Shown here: positions 53,765 to 64,000 of the stretch, piece by piece | Layout: each line of letters starts with the position of its first letter | Position numbering within the stretch: the stretch's first letter is position 1 | NCBI GenBank assembly: GCA_963678705.1 | Contig: OY783206.1 | Span: 19,541,807-19,605,806 of the forward strand | Source: Panorpa germanica | Taxonomy: Eukaryota; Arthropoda; Insecta; Mecoptera; Panorpidae | Reading direction: 5' to 3' | Length of the DNA: 64,000 nucleotides | Notes under the pieces: model-generated | What the model was told of the DNA's origin: nothing | Database searches by the model: none | The model's input: only the letters and a program-made list of their open reading frames with translations | Position numbers and translations under genes: made by a program

Positions 53765-54612
53765 AATTAACGCCCACCTAAGGGTGGAATAAGTGGAATG
53801 AAAACTATGAATATTTTTAATAAAGCATATATATTTCTATTAGAGCTAAATTTACCAATTTATATTAAAAAAAAAAAGAAACTAAGTCAATGGGCGTTAT
53901 TAGGTACCATTGATCCAAATAACGCCCGGACTAAAATAATCAAAGAAGTAACATTAAATGAAAGCATTTTCCAAAACAAATCAAAGCAATAAACATTTTC
54001 ATTAAATAAAATCAGTTGCAGCCTCTAGGACAATTGAAATACATATCTTCCTTAGCCATACCCACACACAATTCATGATACTTAGACATGGTACACAGCC
54101 ATACCCACATACAGTTCGTGATCATTTTTGGGCTCTTGCCGGGTTCAGCATTTGAGCCTGGATAGTTCGGGATACCTTTTCAAAAATAATTGTAGCCAAT
54201 TTTGGCAAACCATTTCGTTTTCACTATTAAACTGCCCACTGCACGTGTACTATGGGCGTTATTGGGCACAACTCCACTATATGTTCGCACATTTATGCTA
54301 AATAATTTACCCTAAAAACAATGGATTTTTTAAAATAAATTATGAAATACACATTTACTTATGTTGAAGTTATTAAATAAAAAGTTTGTGCACAACTTTG
54401 CAAATATCATACCCTTCAACTTATTAGCTAATAATAAAATCACAACGCGCGTCACTTCCACTTCTATTGCACCTGATTAAACTAACGCATAGCCAGAAAC
54501 AGCAGCAAATGTGACAAATGACTACACACCCTGTCTTTTCCAATTCACCGCCTTTAGCGGTTTTTAGCTTTTATTTATATCTAGTTAGCATCAGGTGGGC
54601 GTTATTAGGACC
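53765..54612. mobile_element. TIR element with repeated 'gggcgttatt' motif
   Basis: The outer ends are inverted (ttaacgcccacct near 53767; aggtgggcgttattagga near 54592). The motif gggcgttatt or its complement also occurs near 53893, 53928 and 54250. No coding capacity seen. The superfamily and target duplication could not be fixed. Confidence 0.5.
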
Positions 54613-54967
54613 TTATAGAACATTTATCTGTATGTCTGATAGATTTTGAGCTGCACGCTGCACCGCTGTAAAGTAGAGCATTGTCCATAATTAAAACAGT
54701 GGGTGACAGATTTTGCCCAACTTCTTAAGGCTGGTATTTTGAGGATTGCTTTTTTATAATAAAAATAATGAATAACGATATTATAACTTTTTAGGATTAT
54801 TATTACACTTCTTCGATGTACAAAATAATATTTTTTGCAATTAAAATGTTAATAAAAATTTGAAATGTTAATTATTTTAAAAATGGCGCTGAAGTTGACC
54901 GTGTCAAAAAATAGACCCTTGAAGATGTTGCCGATTTTGGCTCTTCTATTTATCTAAAAAACAAAAA
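54613..54967. other. No recognised feature
   Basis: AT-rich spacer between the TIR element and the Jockey fragment. Confidence 0.4.
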
Positions 54968-55449
54968 CTAAGTCAAGTTACGGTCGGAACTTGAGAAAAA
55001 AATATTGAAAATTGACAAAATGACGTTGATTAATCTATCACTATATTTTGTGCTGGATAGATATATTTCATCTTTGATGGATGCTAATGGGATGTCTTTC
55101 TGGATGACTTCGTTAGTGACGTAGTATGGTGCATCTACAATCAGTCGTAGTACTTTGTTTTGAAATCGCTGGATTATGGCTATATTACAGTTGCATGCAG
55201 TACCCCAAAGCTGAATTCCGCAAGTCCAGATGGGTTTCAGAATGATTTTATATATAAGTACTTTGTTGTCCAGAGAGAGTTTTGACTTTCGACCAATTAT
55301 CCAATACATTTTCCTGATTTTAAGACCAAGCTGCTTACGCTTTGTAAAAATGTGCTTTTGCCAGGTAAGCCTTCTGTCCAAATGTATACCGAGATATTTA
55401 GCGTCATTGGATTGTGGAATTACACAATTATTTATTTTCGAAATATAAA
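54968..55449 (-). pseudogene. Jockey-type LINE RT fragment
   Basis: The minus-strand frame reads 'LDRRLTWQKHIFTKRKQLGL', 'LYKIILKPIWTCGIQLWGTA' and 'IIQRFQNKVLRLIVDAPYYV', the C-terminal RT region of Jockey elements. Only about 140 codons remain, with no endonuclease or palm domain. It is a different copy from 52044-52219, with about half the residues shared where both are present. Confidence 0.8.
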
Positions 55450-55499
55450 AAAAAAATCTATATTTTGAAAATTCTAGGCCACCGCCTTAAATCCATTAT

Positions 55500-55841
55500 T
55501 CTATATAAATAAAAATTAAATACTGTTCGTTACAAAGTATATCCCTTAAGAACGCCAGGACCGATTTTAGCTAATTTTTTTGTTAAATGTTGTAAATGTT
55601 TTTGTTAAATAGTCTGAATAAGATTTTTAGGGAAAGAAAAATTGAAAAACCAGCGAAAATTTTTGTAAAAATTGAAAGTGCTCTTTTTTATGTAATTTTT
55701 ACTACTATGTGCGCAAATATCGTTTGACAGGTGATTGTAAAATTGTGAAGCAAGGTAATAGTGACGAAAAATGGATTCAGCTTTTTATTGTCAATACATT
55801 TATTGAAATTTTGACAGGATAACGTTTGTCGGGTCAGCTAG
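55500..55841 (+). mobile_element. Short non-autonomous Helitron, second family
   Basis: It begins TCTATATAAATAAAAATTAA and ends GTCGGGTCAGCTAG followed by T. A small hairpin GACA...TGTC lies about 7 bases before the CTAG end. The base before TC is T, not A, so the left border is less certain. Non-coding. Confidence 0.7.
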
Positions 55842-57040
55842 TAGTTTATAAACATATCCCTCATCATTTAAACGTAATTGCTATCTATAACGTATAATTT
55901 TAAACTATAATTTAAATATTTTTCAAAATAAAATAATTAACAATTATTAGAAAATACAAAAATATCTTCCGTATTTCAATTTCCCCAAAATCTTTCCAAT
56001 TATAACTTAAGGGATGATAGTACAGGTCAAAAGGAGTCAACCTTTTTAAATAAATTCAGAATTAAGAGAAGTAATAATTGTTTTGTTTTATATATCATTT
56101 TCAATTATATTACATTTTTAATTTTATTTTCAAGCGGTATTTTTGGCTAACATTATACTAATCTAGAAATGGTAATAAAAAATTTAAATATATTACATAT
56201 TATGCTTATGAGAGGCAAATTTAATTAAATTATAAATAATTGGTGAAACGAGCGTAAGACGGAGAAGCTATGTAATATATTATCTATTTTAGTATATCTG
56301 TTTACACCTGCCCAGTAAACATTTGGTGAAATAAAATGGCTAGGTGAAGTTCTAGTCACTCGTACATTTCAATTCCAACATTTGACAAGTTTGACAAGGA
56401 GCAAAACACAGAAAATAAATTTTAGTTCAAATTGATTCCCTACTTGTCACAGGAGTCGCTTTTATTCAACAGTGAGCAGTCGTTGCGCCGTCTGTAGCTA
56501 ATAAAAGAGACATTCTCTATGAAGGACTGAATAGAAAACAAACGCGTTCATGACAAAAAACTCATGAAAAGTAATAGAAATGAAATAGAATTTACTCCAA
56601 AATGTGTACTGGGTGGTTGGCAAGAGATAGCGACCAAGAGAGCAAAGAAAAGTCTTTGAAATTAATTATATTTTATCTTTAAAACAAGTTTGAATAAATA
56701 AATTTTAATTGAAAGTACTTGCCATCATATTTTGATTTTTTTATTATTAATTACTGTATTTTGATTAAAAAATAGATGGACGTAGTAATCACGTAGTCGG
56801 ATTTTATACTTTTTGGTAAAGAAAAATTAAAACGTCCCAATCGAATCCCGGATTATGGAAAATGCCAAACTGTAGAACGCCGAAATAAGAAGAAGTTATT
56901 GTAGTTACATCTGGCTGAACCAATACATCAAAATTTGATATTATAAAACAAAAATAAATAATAATACTAATTCTATGACGTCAAAAGTTCAAACTTTAAA
57001 TAGCTATATCTCGAATAAGAATATAGCATATATTTCACAA
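55842..57040. other. AT-rich spacer, no gene seen
   Basis: It contains a start of the 'gctaggtgaagttc' repeat near 56338 preceded by 'gtaaacattt', so parts are diverged MITE sequence. No coding signal. Confidence 0.45.
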
Positions 57041-57470
57041 TCGACTTAAGTTGTGAACCATAACTTAATTTATACATACCATAACTGCACTGCATATTGA
57101 TAAAGTTGGTTATCAAAACCACAAATATCCAATTATTTTTATTCAATTCGTGATGTTGTAGAAGTTATTAACGATTGAAATAGTCATTTTTATCTCTTTA
57201 ATAATTAAAGGCATAAAAATATACAAAAAATTACCATATCTTCTTCGCATATAGTAAAGAATTTTTCTAATTGGCTTGTTGCGCCAGGCCCCTATAAGAG
57301 CGAAACCCCGGGCAGTTACCCTGCTTGCCACTCCCTAAAGACGCTTCTGGTTATATCTCCGTCAACATTTAGATATTTATTAAAATAAACACGTCAATAC
57401 ACATTTATTAACATCTATTTCAATCAACAATTGACAAATCGACCTAAAAAATGATTACACAAACCAATAC
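57041..57470 (-). repeat. Inverted diverged copy of unit-type MITE sequence
   Basis: On the minus strand this matches pieces of 9420-10100 ('acggagatatagc', 'tttaataattaaag', 'tgataaagtt'). Confidence 0.5.
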
Positions 57471-57965
57471 ATAAGCGTTGTCCTAGTATCAAAGTATTTA
57501 AATAAATAAATAATTGTCTGTATAAGAAAATGCAATTATATTTCGAGTCATGGTTCCTTTACTTTTGTGAGAAATATTAGCTGCCTCTCTTAGATGGCTT
57601 ATCAGTCATACCTACAAGTCGCTGGTAGACAGACGGGTGGTACAGAGGGGGATTCACGGGAGAGGGGGGATCAACAATGCGTTATAAGAATGGGAAATGT
57701 TTTGCCAAAATGTTATATAATAATATGGGAAAATATTAACAGATTTTTAACTTTAATAAAAATGATTCCCACAGAAAAGAAAAAAACGGTTAAAACTTAA
57801 ATCTAGATTACGTGATTATTAAAGCAGATTGTCTAAGAATATGTAGAACGTGAAAAATAACAGGGAATAAAAAGGGAAACGAGAAAGTGTTAGCAGTTAT
57901 AAATGCTTTATTATCGCCAATTAGGAACCTTCTTCTTTAATATTTTAAGACAATGTTGGAAACAC
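57471..57965. other. Spacer, no gene supported
   Basis: A 68-codon frame at 57594 has no recognisable motif. Confidence 0.35.
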
Positions 57966-57969
57966 TTCA

Positions 57970-58270
57970 AATTGCATGAAAAATGTCATTTGTTGATGAT
58001 GACATACGCGGTAAACATTTTGGAGTCACTTTGACATCATATTGAAGATACGTCATGAAACAATTAAATTTGATTTCACTCGTTCGAGGAAAATGTCAGT
58101 GATATGAACTACAAATGGTAAAATCACTTCACCTGGCCTCACTACCGTACCAGTATTGAATGAAGTTGCAAATAAACCATTCAAATGTAACAGAGACAGA
58201 TATATCTTGTTCCTTTTTCTAAGATATATCTTCACTAAAATAAATATTTTGAAATGTAAAACAGTCAAAA
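57970..58270 (-). repeat. Inverted copy of the 'gtaaacattt' MITE
   Basis: Reverse complement of about 8740-9000 with roughly 10% difference, including the 'gatatatctgtctctgttac' segment. Confidence 0.6.
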
Positions 58271-58285
58271 ACTATATCTCCGTTT

Positions 58286-58923
58286 AATGGGCTTGTGTCC
58301 TCATTTTTTAGTGATCGATTTTTCAATTTTTGATTGAAATTGATGTTAATAAATGTGCATTGGCGTGTTTATTTTATTAAATATCTAAATGTTGACGGAG
58401 ATATAGCAATTAAAAGTTTGAATTGTAGTTTCAGCGCTAAAAATGGTCGGCCATATTTTTATGACGTGAAATGTATTTTAACATCAGTTATTTGTTGAGT
58501 AGGTCAGTGCTCTGGTAATGTTCTGTAGCTGTTGGTAGTCGAATAATCAAGTCAAATAAAGAATAATAAGTTTTTATTTTATTTAACCCTGGTAAGGTAG
58601 ACATATTATTGAAATTTGAGTGTTCCTTGAAATAGCTGTAAATAATATTTGATATTTTGATATATAAATACATATAGCAGAGATTTATGAGCTGTAAGGT
58701 TGGTAACCTTACACAAGGATTGTGATGTCACATGCACTTGGAATGTGTACAACGTTGAATCCCTTTAATAATTAAAGGGAAAAAATGACTTTTTTAATTG
58801 TTAATATCTCTTAACATATAAGGAGTTATTAAAAAATAATTGAACATTTGAGGTTCTAGTAACCCACTTTATCATTATATAGTACACTTTTCTAGAAATT
58901 AAGACATAGGACACAAGCCCATT
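58286..58923 (+). mobile_element. 638-bp MITE with perfect 16-bp terminal inverted repeats
   Basis: aatgggcttgtgtcct at 58286-58301 and its exact complement at 58908-58923. Related copies lie in array units 1 and 2 (about 9375 and about 29938-36590). No open frame. Target duplication unclear. Confidence 0.75.
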
Positions 58924-60249
58924 GTATGATGTTGGAAAGAGAAATAATATTTTTGTGACAGTTTTTTTTTTCATAGATAACGTCTATCTGAAATCTGAGT
59001 GAACTAAGATTGATTTCTTGACAGGAATAATAATATCGAACAGTGACTTATTTTTGTACATTAATATGTTTTACACACCAAATCGATCGTCCAGTTCATT
59101 AGTGAGACATCTCTCAATATTGAATTTTGAAATAACGACGGAAACAATATTCCAGCGGTATTCGACCAGTTTATCTTTATTATAATTTCATTTGAGCGCA
59201 TTCGTAAATAATCTAATAGATCTAATGATATAGATGATATAACTGGACAATCAAATATATATTTACAGAATATGTTTACCATTAGTCACGGTGTGTACCA
59301 ACAGGTGGCAGATAACATCGCACTACATAGTACAATGTGATTCCCCCTCTCCTCTGGACTCCCGCAATCAACTAGAAGTTAATTATTTGATAATTAAATA
59401 GACGAACCCAAAGATCAGGCCAATTGAAGTTCAAGTAGTGAACTATTAAAACATCTTTTGTTTCTCTCTAACAACATGCATTATTAACTCTATTGATTCA
59501 GTATTATATAATAATGCAAATAAATATTACAAAATGTCATAATGCAGCTGTTTTTGGTTTAAAAATATTTTAAATATTTAGGTTAAGTATATATAAGGTA
59601 TGATAACAAAAAAGAAATTATGAAATTTTAGTAAATTTGAAATTATTAATTGTTTAAATGGAAACTATTAATTTTATCAAAAAAATGTTTGAATAAAAGT
59701 TGTAGAATGTTAAAAATCCTTTAAAATGAAGTATGATAAGTTTAGATACTCTAATGGGTTTAAGAGATATGAACAAAATTGTAAGCGCATGTACTAGTTG
59801 TTGAATATCATCCGTTGTTTTGTGTTCAACTTTACAGCGGTGCAGCTCAATATCTATCACACATACAAATAAATGTTGTAGGCACAAATTGTAGGAAATT
59901 GAGTCCTGTATCACATTGATAATAACTATTTTTACAGTAGGATCTACTGGTAAGGAGATATTGCAAAAAATCCCTGAATGCCTCCCTGTTTGTATTCCTG
60001 GGAAGTAGACGGTTTGGTTGAACGTTGTTTGCACCAAGCCTCGAGGAGAGTGATGTAACTTATCGCCGTGAACCTTATAACCCTTTGCATCTGGTCCAAA
60101 GCACATCTGACACATCATATTAACAGTCAATAGAGTTACATCTAGTCTTGCATTGCATATAGTCTTATATTTGTTAATAAACAATATTCTAGCAATATTA
60201 TAAACAGCTTATGATTTGTAATTAGTAAGTCCAAATTATTCTGGACATA
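58924..60249. other. Spacer with an unrecognised frame
   Basis: The first 100 bases are an inverted copy of the about 130-bp dispersed repeat. A 176-codon minus-strand frame (60184-59654) contains 'MMCQMCFGPDAKGYK' and 'IELHRCKVEHKTTDDIQQL' but no family I know. Part of it recurs diverged at 53640-53760, so it is more likely repeat-derived than a host gene. Confidence 0.35.
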
Positions 60250-60257
60250 CATATGTT

Positions 60258-60959
60258 CAGAAATGTGCGTTTTTAAAATACATATTCTTAAAATACAAAT
60301 ACAAAATAGTAAATACCTATTTTCTATTTTGTATTTAAATATCTTTTAAGAGTATAGAATTTTATATTTTATTTGAAAACTTTTACAAACCTATTTCCTA
60401 TTTGGAAAATACAAAATACTTTTTTAATTTTTGTTACTTCATAGTGTTTTATAATCCGTAAATATTATTTTTTGAATATAAACGTAAAACCCCACAAACG
60501 TTAGCACTATCTATGATCTAAAAGTATCTGCAGATTTGTCTTAATACCCACTACTACCCCTACATGCGACATCACACATTTATATATTTTCATTCACAAA
60601 TTGACATTATTTAGACATGAGTTTACTAAATGTGTTGTATTTTTAACGTACAGACTAGTGCGACACTAATAAAACCCTTACTTTTGCTATTTTTTAAATT
60701 ATAGGTAGTATTTTTGTGAAAAAAAAATGTTTCAAAACGAAGTCTGTCTTTATCAAAGAGAATTCTCATAATTATTAAAAAAAAGCATTTATCTTAGTAA
60801 CATAAAGAGTATTCTATTTTCTCAAAAGTATTTTTAAAATACATATTTTGTATTTTGTATTTTGTATTTTGTATTTAAATACAAACATGAAATTTATTTT
60901 TTATTTTGTATTTTAATAGGAAAATAACAGCCTTTGAAAAGCATTTTTGCACTTCTCTG
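60258..60959. mobile_element. hAT-like MITE, AT-rich
   Basis: The ends are CAGAAATGTGC and, reversed, CAGAGAAGTGC. Flanks catatgtt and aatatatt are a 6-of-8 match. The interior is full of tattttgtattt repeats in inverted arrangement near both ends. Non-coding. Confidence 0.5.
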
Positions 60960-61052
60960 AATATATTAGTTTTTCTTTTAATCCGAACAACAATCACCGA
61001 TATCCATTGGTTTATTTCTTAGTCTGTAATGCTACACTGGAAGTATATTTTT

Positions 61053-61252
61053 ATAGGCTCTTTCAACAAGAGCTGTCATTTTAAATCAATAGAAAAACGC
61101 AATATTTCGGTGACATTTGTCAGATATTGTGTTTCATTACTAACGTCAGAGTTTCTACTTTAGATTAAAATAAAAATATCACTACATTTCCCAGAAATGT
61201 TGCGTTTTTCTATTCATTTAAAATGACCGCTCTTGTAGAAAGGCCCTCTATA
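61053..61252. mobile_element. Tc1/mariner-like MITE with about 50-bp TIRs
   Basis: The left arm 'caacaagagctgtcatttta' and right arm (reversed) 'ctacaagagcggtcatttta' extend about 50 bp with few mismatches. Both ends sit at TATA, consistent with TA duplication. Total about 200 bp. Confidence 0.7.
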
Positions 61253-61514
61253 CATAACATACGACTCATAGCTTGTTCGTTCTTCCATGGTCTTCCGTCT
61301 CCGTCGACTGATCGTCAACCATGAAGAGAATTAGCGCCTTCAGGTCTAACAAAGCACAGGTTTGTTCTCAGACACTGCCGTGGAAATACGGGCCCAGTGA
61401 GAGTGTGTGCAATGAGAATTCAAGGCGCTTCTAAATCTTTCTTCCGACTTTAAGTGCTTTAGAATAAGATCCTAGAACCTACAGTCCTACGTCTTTTAGC
61501 AAGCATATGCATAG

Positions 61515-62440
61515 ACATGCGACATGCTACATCGCATGCTCGATGCTCGCATCGATGACGCAGCGACGTGCTACATCGCAGATGGATGACGCATCGACAT
61601 GCGACTTCGCTGGTAGACGACGCATCGACATGCAACATCACTGGTAGATGACGCAGCGATATCGCATATGGATGACGCATTGACATACGAATCTCTAGTG
61701 AATGCTGCTGCGACTTGCGACAACGCAGATGGATGACGTACCGACATGCGACATCGCAGATGGATGACGTACCAACACGCGACTTCGCTGGTAAATGACG
61801 CAGCGACATGCGACATTGCAGATGGATGACACACCGACGTACGAATTAGCTGGTAGATGACGCAACAACATGCGAAAGCATCGCAGATAGACGCAACAGC
61901 ATTCTGCATCGCAGGTAGATGACGCAGCGACACCGCAGGTAGATGACGCAACTATATGCGACATTGCTGGTAGATGATGGAACGACATGTTACATAGCAG
62001 ATGGATGACGCAACAACATGCGATTTCGCTGGTAGACGATGCAGCGACATCGCAGATGGATGACGCACCAACATATGACTTCGCTGGTAGACGACGCAGC
62101 GACATGTGACATCGCAGATGGATGACGCACCGAGGTACGACTCCGCTGGTAGACGACGCAGCGATATCGCAGATGGATGACGCACCAACATACGCCTTCG
62201 CTGGTAGATGACGCAGCAACATGTGACATCGCAGATGGATGACGCATCGACATGCGACTTTGCTGGTAGATAACGCAGTGACATGTGACATCGCCGATGG
62301 ATGACGCAGCGACATGTGATATGGCAGATGAATGACGCACCGACGTACGACTTCGCTGCTACTTGCCGCACCGACATGCGACATCGCAAGTAGATGCCGC
62401 AGCGACATGCGACATCGCAGGTAGATGACGCAATATTTCA
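61515..62440. repeat. Minisatellite, about 31-bp unit with two alternating subtypes
   Basis: Two related units alternate irregularly: one around 'cgcagatggatgacgcacc' and one around 'cgctggtagacgacgcagc', each about 31 bp, with shortened 24-bp forms. About 30 units in all. All three minus-strand frames stay open over long stretches because the unit lacks stop codons on that strand; this yields apparent frames up to 278 codons that are not genes. Confidence 0.85.
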
Positions 62441-62610
62441 AGGCGATGTTTTCAAGGTTACGAAGTCTAACAGATTTAATTTCTTCTCCATCTGTGTTGA
62501 TTTTGAGGCCTCTGTATATATCACGCACCAACTATTCCTCGCGGAACTTTATTTCAGAAAGTTTGGATGACTTTAATATTGGAATAAAAGCTACTTCTAA
62601 TATTGGATGA
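62441..62610 (-). pseudogene. Possible LINE RT scrap next to the minisatellite
   Basis: The minus strand reads 'RDIYRGLKINTDGEEIKSVR', resembling the stretch just before the catalytic ADD box in RTE-type reverse transcriptases (INGxxIxxxRFADD). The box itself is not preserved. Weak call. Confidence 0.3.
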
Positions 62611-64000
62611 TCTAGATACGCATTTTAATATTTTCTTAGTTCTTCCTCTTCGCGAGACCGCGGTAACTGCAGAACACAGAAAATAATGGATTGATATGGT
62701 CCTGTGGTCGATGTCCGCAAACTAAATCCAGTGGCGGACAAATATGACGACGTTAAACCAAATGAAATAGAAACTTTGAAAGGTTGCTAGAAGACAAGGA
62801 TATCCTGTTGTATCAAATGGATTTATGATCTAGTTTCCGTTGTCCTTCTAATGATAAACACTTCCTTAAGAGGATATAGCGATGGCATTGCATTAAACAC
62901 CTGGATCACCTTGCTGTATTCAAATGAACTGATTAGGAGATGCAAAGGTCTTATCAGATAATACTGTTTAATTTACGCGTGATATCTTTAATAAAAAAAA
63001 CTGCTATAAATGAAATCGTTTTAATACAGGGTGTCTCAATAAAGACCCAACTATTTCAAGGTACAAAAAAAGAAAACAAATAGGTTGTTTTAAAACTGGT
63101 AATTGCTAAGAATAAATTCGCAAACAAACCGTTTCTCTGACAACATTCCTCGAATCTTAGATGTAAGTTTCTAAAAACTTTCTGAAGAAGATGTCTGATG
63201 GAAATCGGTGTTCGATGTTTATCCTCAACTCCGCTAAAATTTGCATCATGCACATTTGACTCCGGCCAATACTTGGCGCCTCACCATTATTCCGTAACCG
63301 ATAGTGAAGTCGAAATAGACAAAGCTCGCAAATGAACGAACGACCGTTGCTAAAGGTATCAGTGCCATTATGAGAGACGTATTGAGTGTCCAGATTGGCA
63401 ATCTTTGAAAAATGTCGGCGAAAAACGGTTTATCGGCAATATCTCCTTAACCCTCCGTGTGAACACTATATTTTTCGACTCATGGTATGTACACTAGGTC
63501 TTTGAGGGAACAGTTAAGTTTTTCAAGTTTTCTAAGTTCATAAAAAATCTGAAAAAATTCTGGATTACTTCTTGAATTGTCTACTACATGGTCCAGAAGT
63601 TGCCAGAGTCCAAAGTTTAAAACCGTTGTTAATAAAAATTGATCAATAGTAAAAAAACGCAAAAAACGGAATATTGTTAAAAAATTCGTAACTTTATATT
63701 AATCAAATATTAATAAAAACGATTGTATACTTTTTTATCTTAAACTATAAGCTTTCGAAAGAATGTACTGTCTTTGGCGTGGGCTCCAAAAAGTTGAATT
63801 ATTTGTGCACTTCAAAGTGGGAAATATTTTACGGATTCAAGCATGTCATAATAAACATGTCATAATATTCGGCACAAAATAAGTTTTTATTGTTGAAAAT
63901 GCAACAGTGAAATAATAATTAATAATAGTTAATAATAATTAGTGTCAAAAAGAGAATTTACGGTGCGCAACTGGTACAAAAGTGGCTACGATGATTATCG
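62611..64000. other. Spacer to window end, no gene supported
   Basis: At 63026 a transposon-like end (acagggtgtctcaataaaga) precedes a minus-strand frame 63253-63056 with 'ISIRHLLQKVFRNLHLRFEE'. This suggests a fragment of an unidentified transposon. The rest is AT-rich. Confidence 0.35.

Noticed and set aside
59654-60184. 176-codon minus-strand frame as a host gene
   Set aside because: No recognised domain, no splice or start context, and part of it recurs diverged near 53640-53760, pointing to a repeat.
61515-62440. CRISPR-like array
   Set aside because: Units are contiguous and mutually similar with no unique spacers, in a eukaryotic context.
61459-62531. Long minus-strand open frames up to 278 codons rich in Arg/His/Cys/Ser
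   Set aside because: They are translations of a minisatellite lacking stops on that strand; several overlap in different frames and none has a domain or splice context.

Overview
The window is AT-rich animal DNA, almost certainly from an insect. It has intron-split genes with GT/AG borders, a rhomboid protease, a SINA/SIAH-type ubiquitin ligase, and a dense load of insect-type transposons: irritans-type mariner, hAT, Helitron, APE-type LINEs of the I and Jockey groups, and a Ty3 element. The order of insect cannot be fixed from sequence alone.

The backbone is a head-to-tail segmental array. One ancestral unit of about 15.1-15.2 kb is present as a tail (about 3985-6165), a full copy (6166-26816) and a second full copy (26817-47919). 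Its final stretch runs on into unique DNA. Each unit reads: last three exons of a rhomboid gene (+), a long convergent spacer, a four-exon secreted cysteine-rich protein gene (-), a divergent promoter region, and exon 1 of a SINA-like gene (+). The duplication broke inside rhomboid on the left and inside intron 1 of the SINA-like gene on the right. Every internal junction therefore places an orphan SINA exon 1 before a 5'-truncated rhomboid. Only the right-hand end (47117-49525) holds a whole SINA-like gene, of 491 residues with two RING-SINA modules. The array must continue to the left of the window.

The secreted protein (244 and 241 aa in the two copies) is the most interesting host gene. 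I do not recognise it. Its four exons join in phase in both copies. Its last exon holds a block of about 75-80 bp that is nearly unalignable between copies, although flanking codons and introns are only a few percent diverged. A 637-bp stretch inside its large intron is identical between the copies, which suggests gene conversion.

The units act as a natural dating experiment. Large insertions are copy-specific and leave exact empty sites in the sister unit: a Ty3 fossil (1-about 3980), a composite Helitron (4216-5280), a near full-length I-group LINE (10411-15848), a hAT with a LINE inside it (29954-34793), and a mariner (35177-36299). Older remnants are shared by both units: a degenerate mariner, a DDE transposase relic, a SINE-like B box, a LINE tail and several MITEs.

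Right of 49.5 kb the DNA is gene-poor and repeat-rich. It holds a Jockey fragment split by two hAT elements, one of which carries a Helitron, then further MITEs, another Helitron, and a minisatellite at 61.5-62.4 kb with about 31-bp units.
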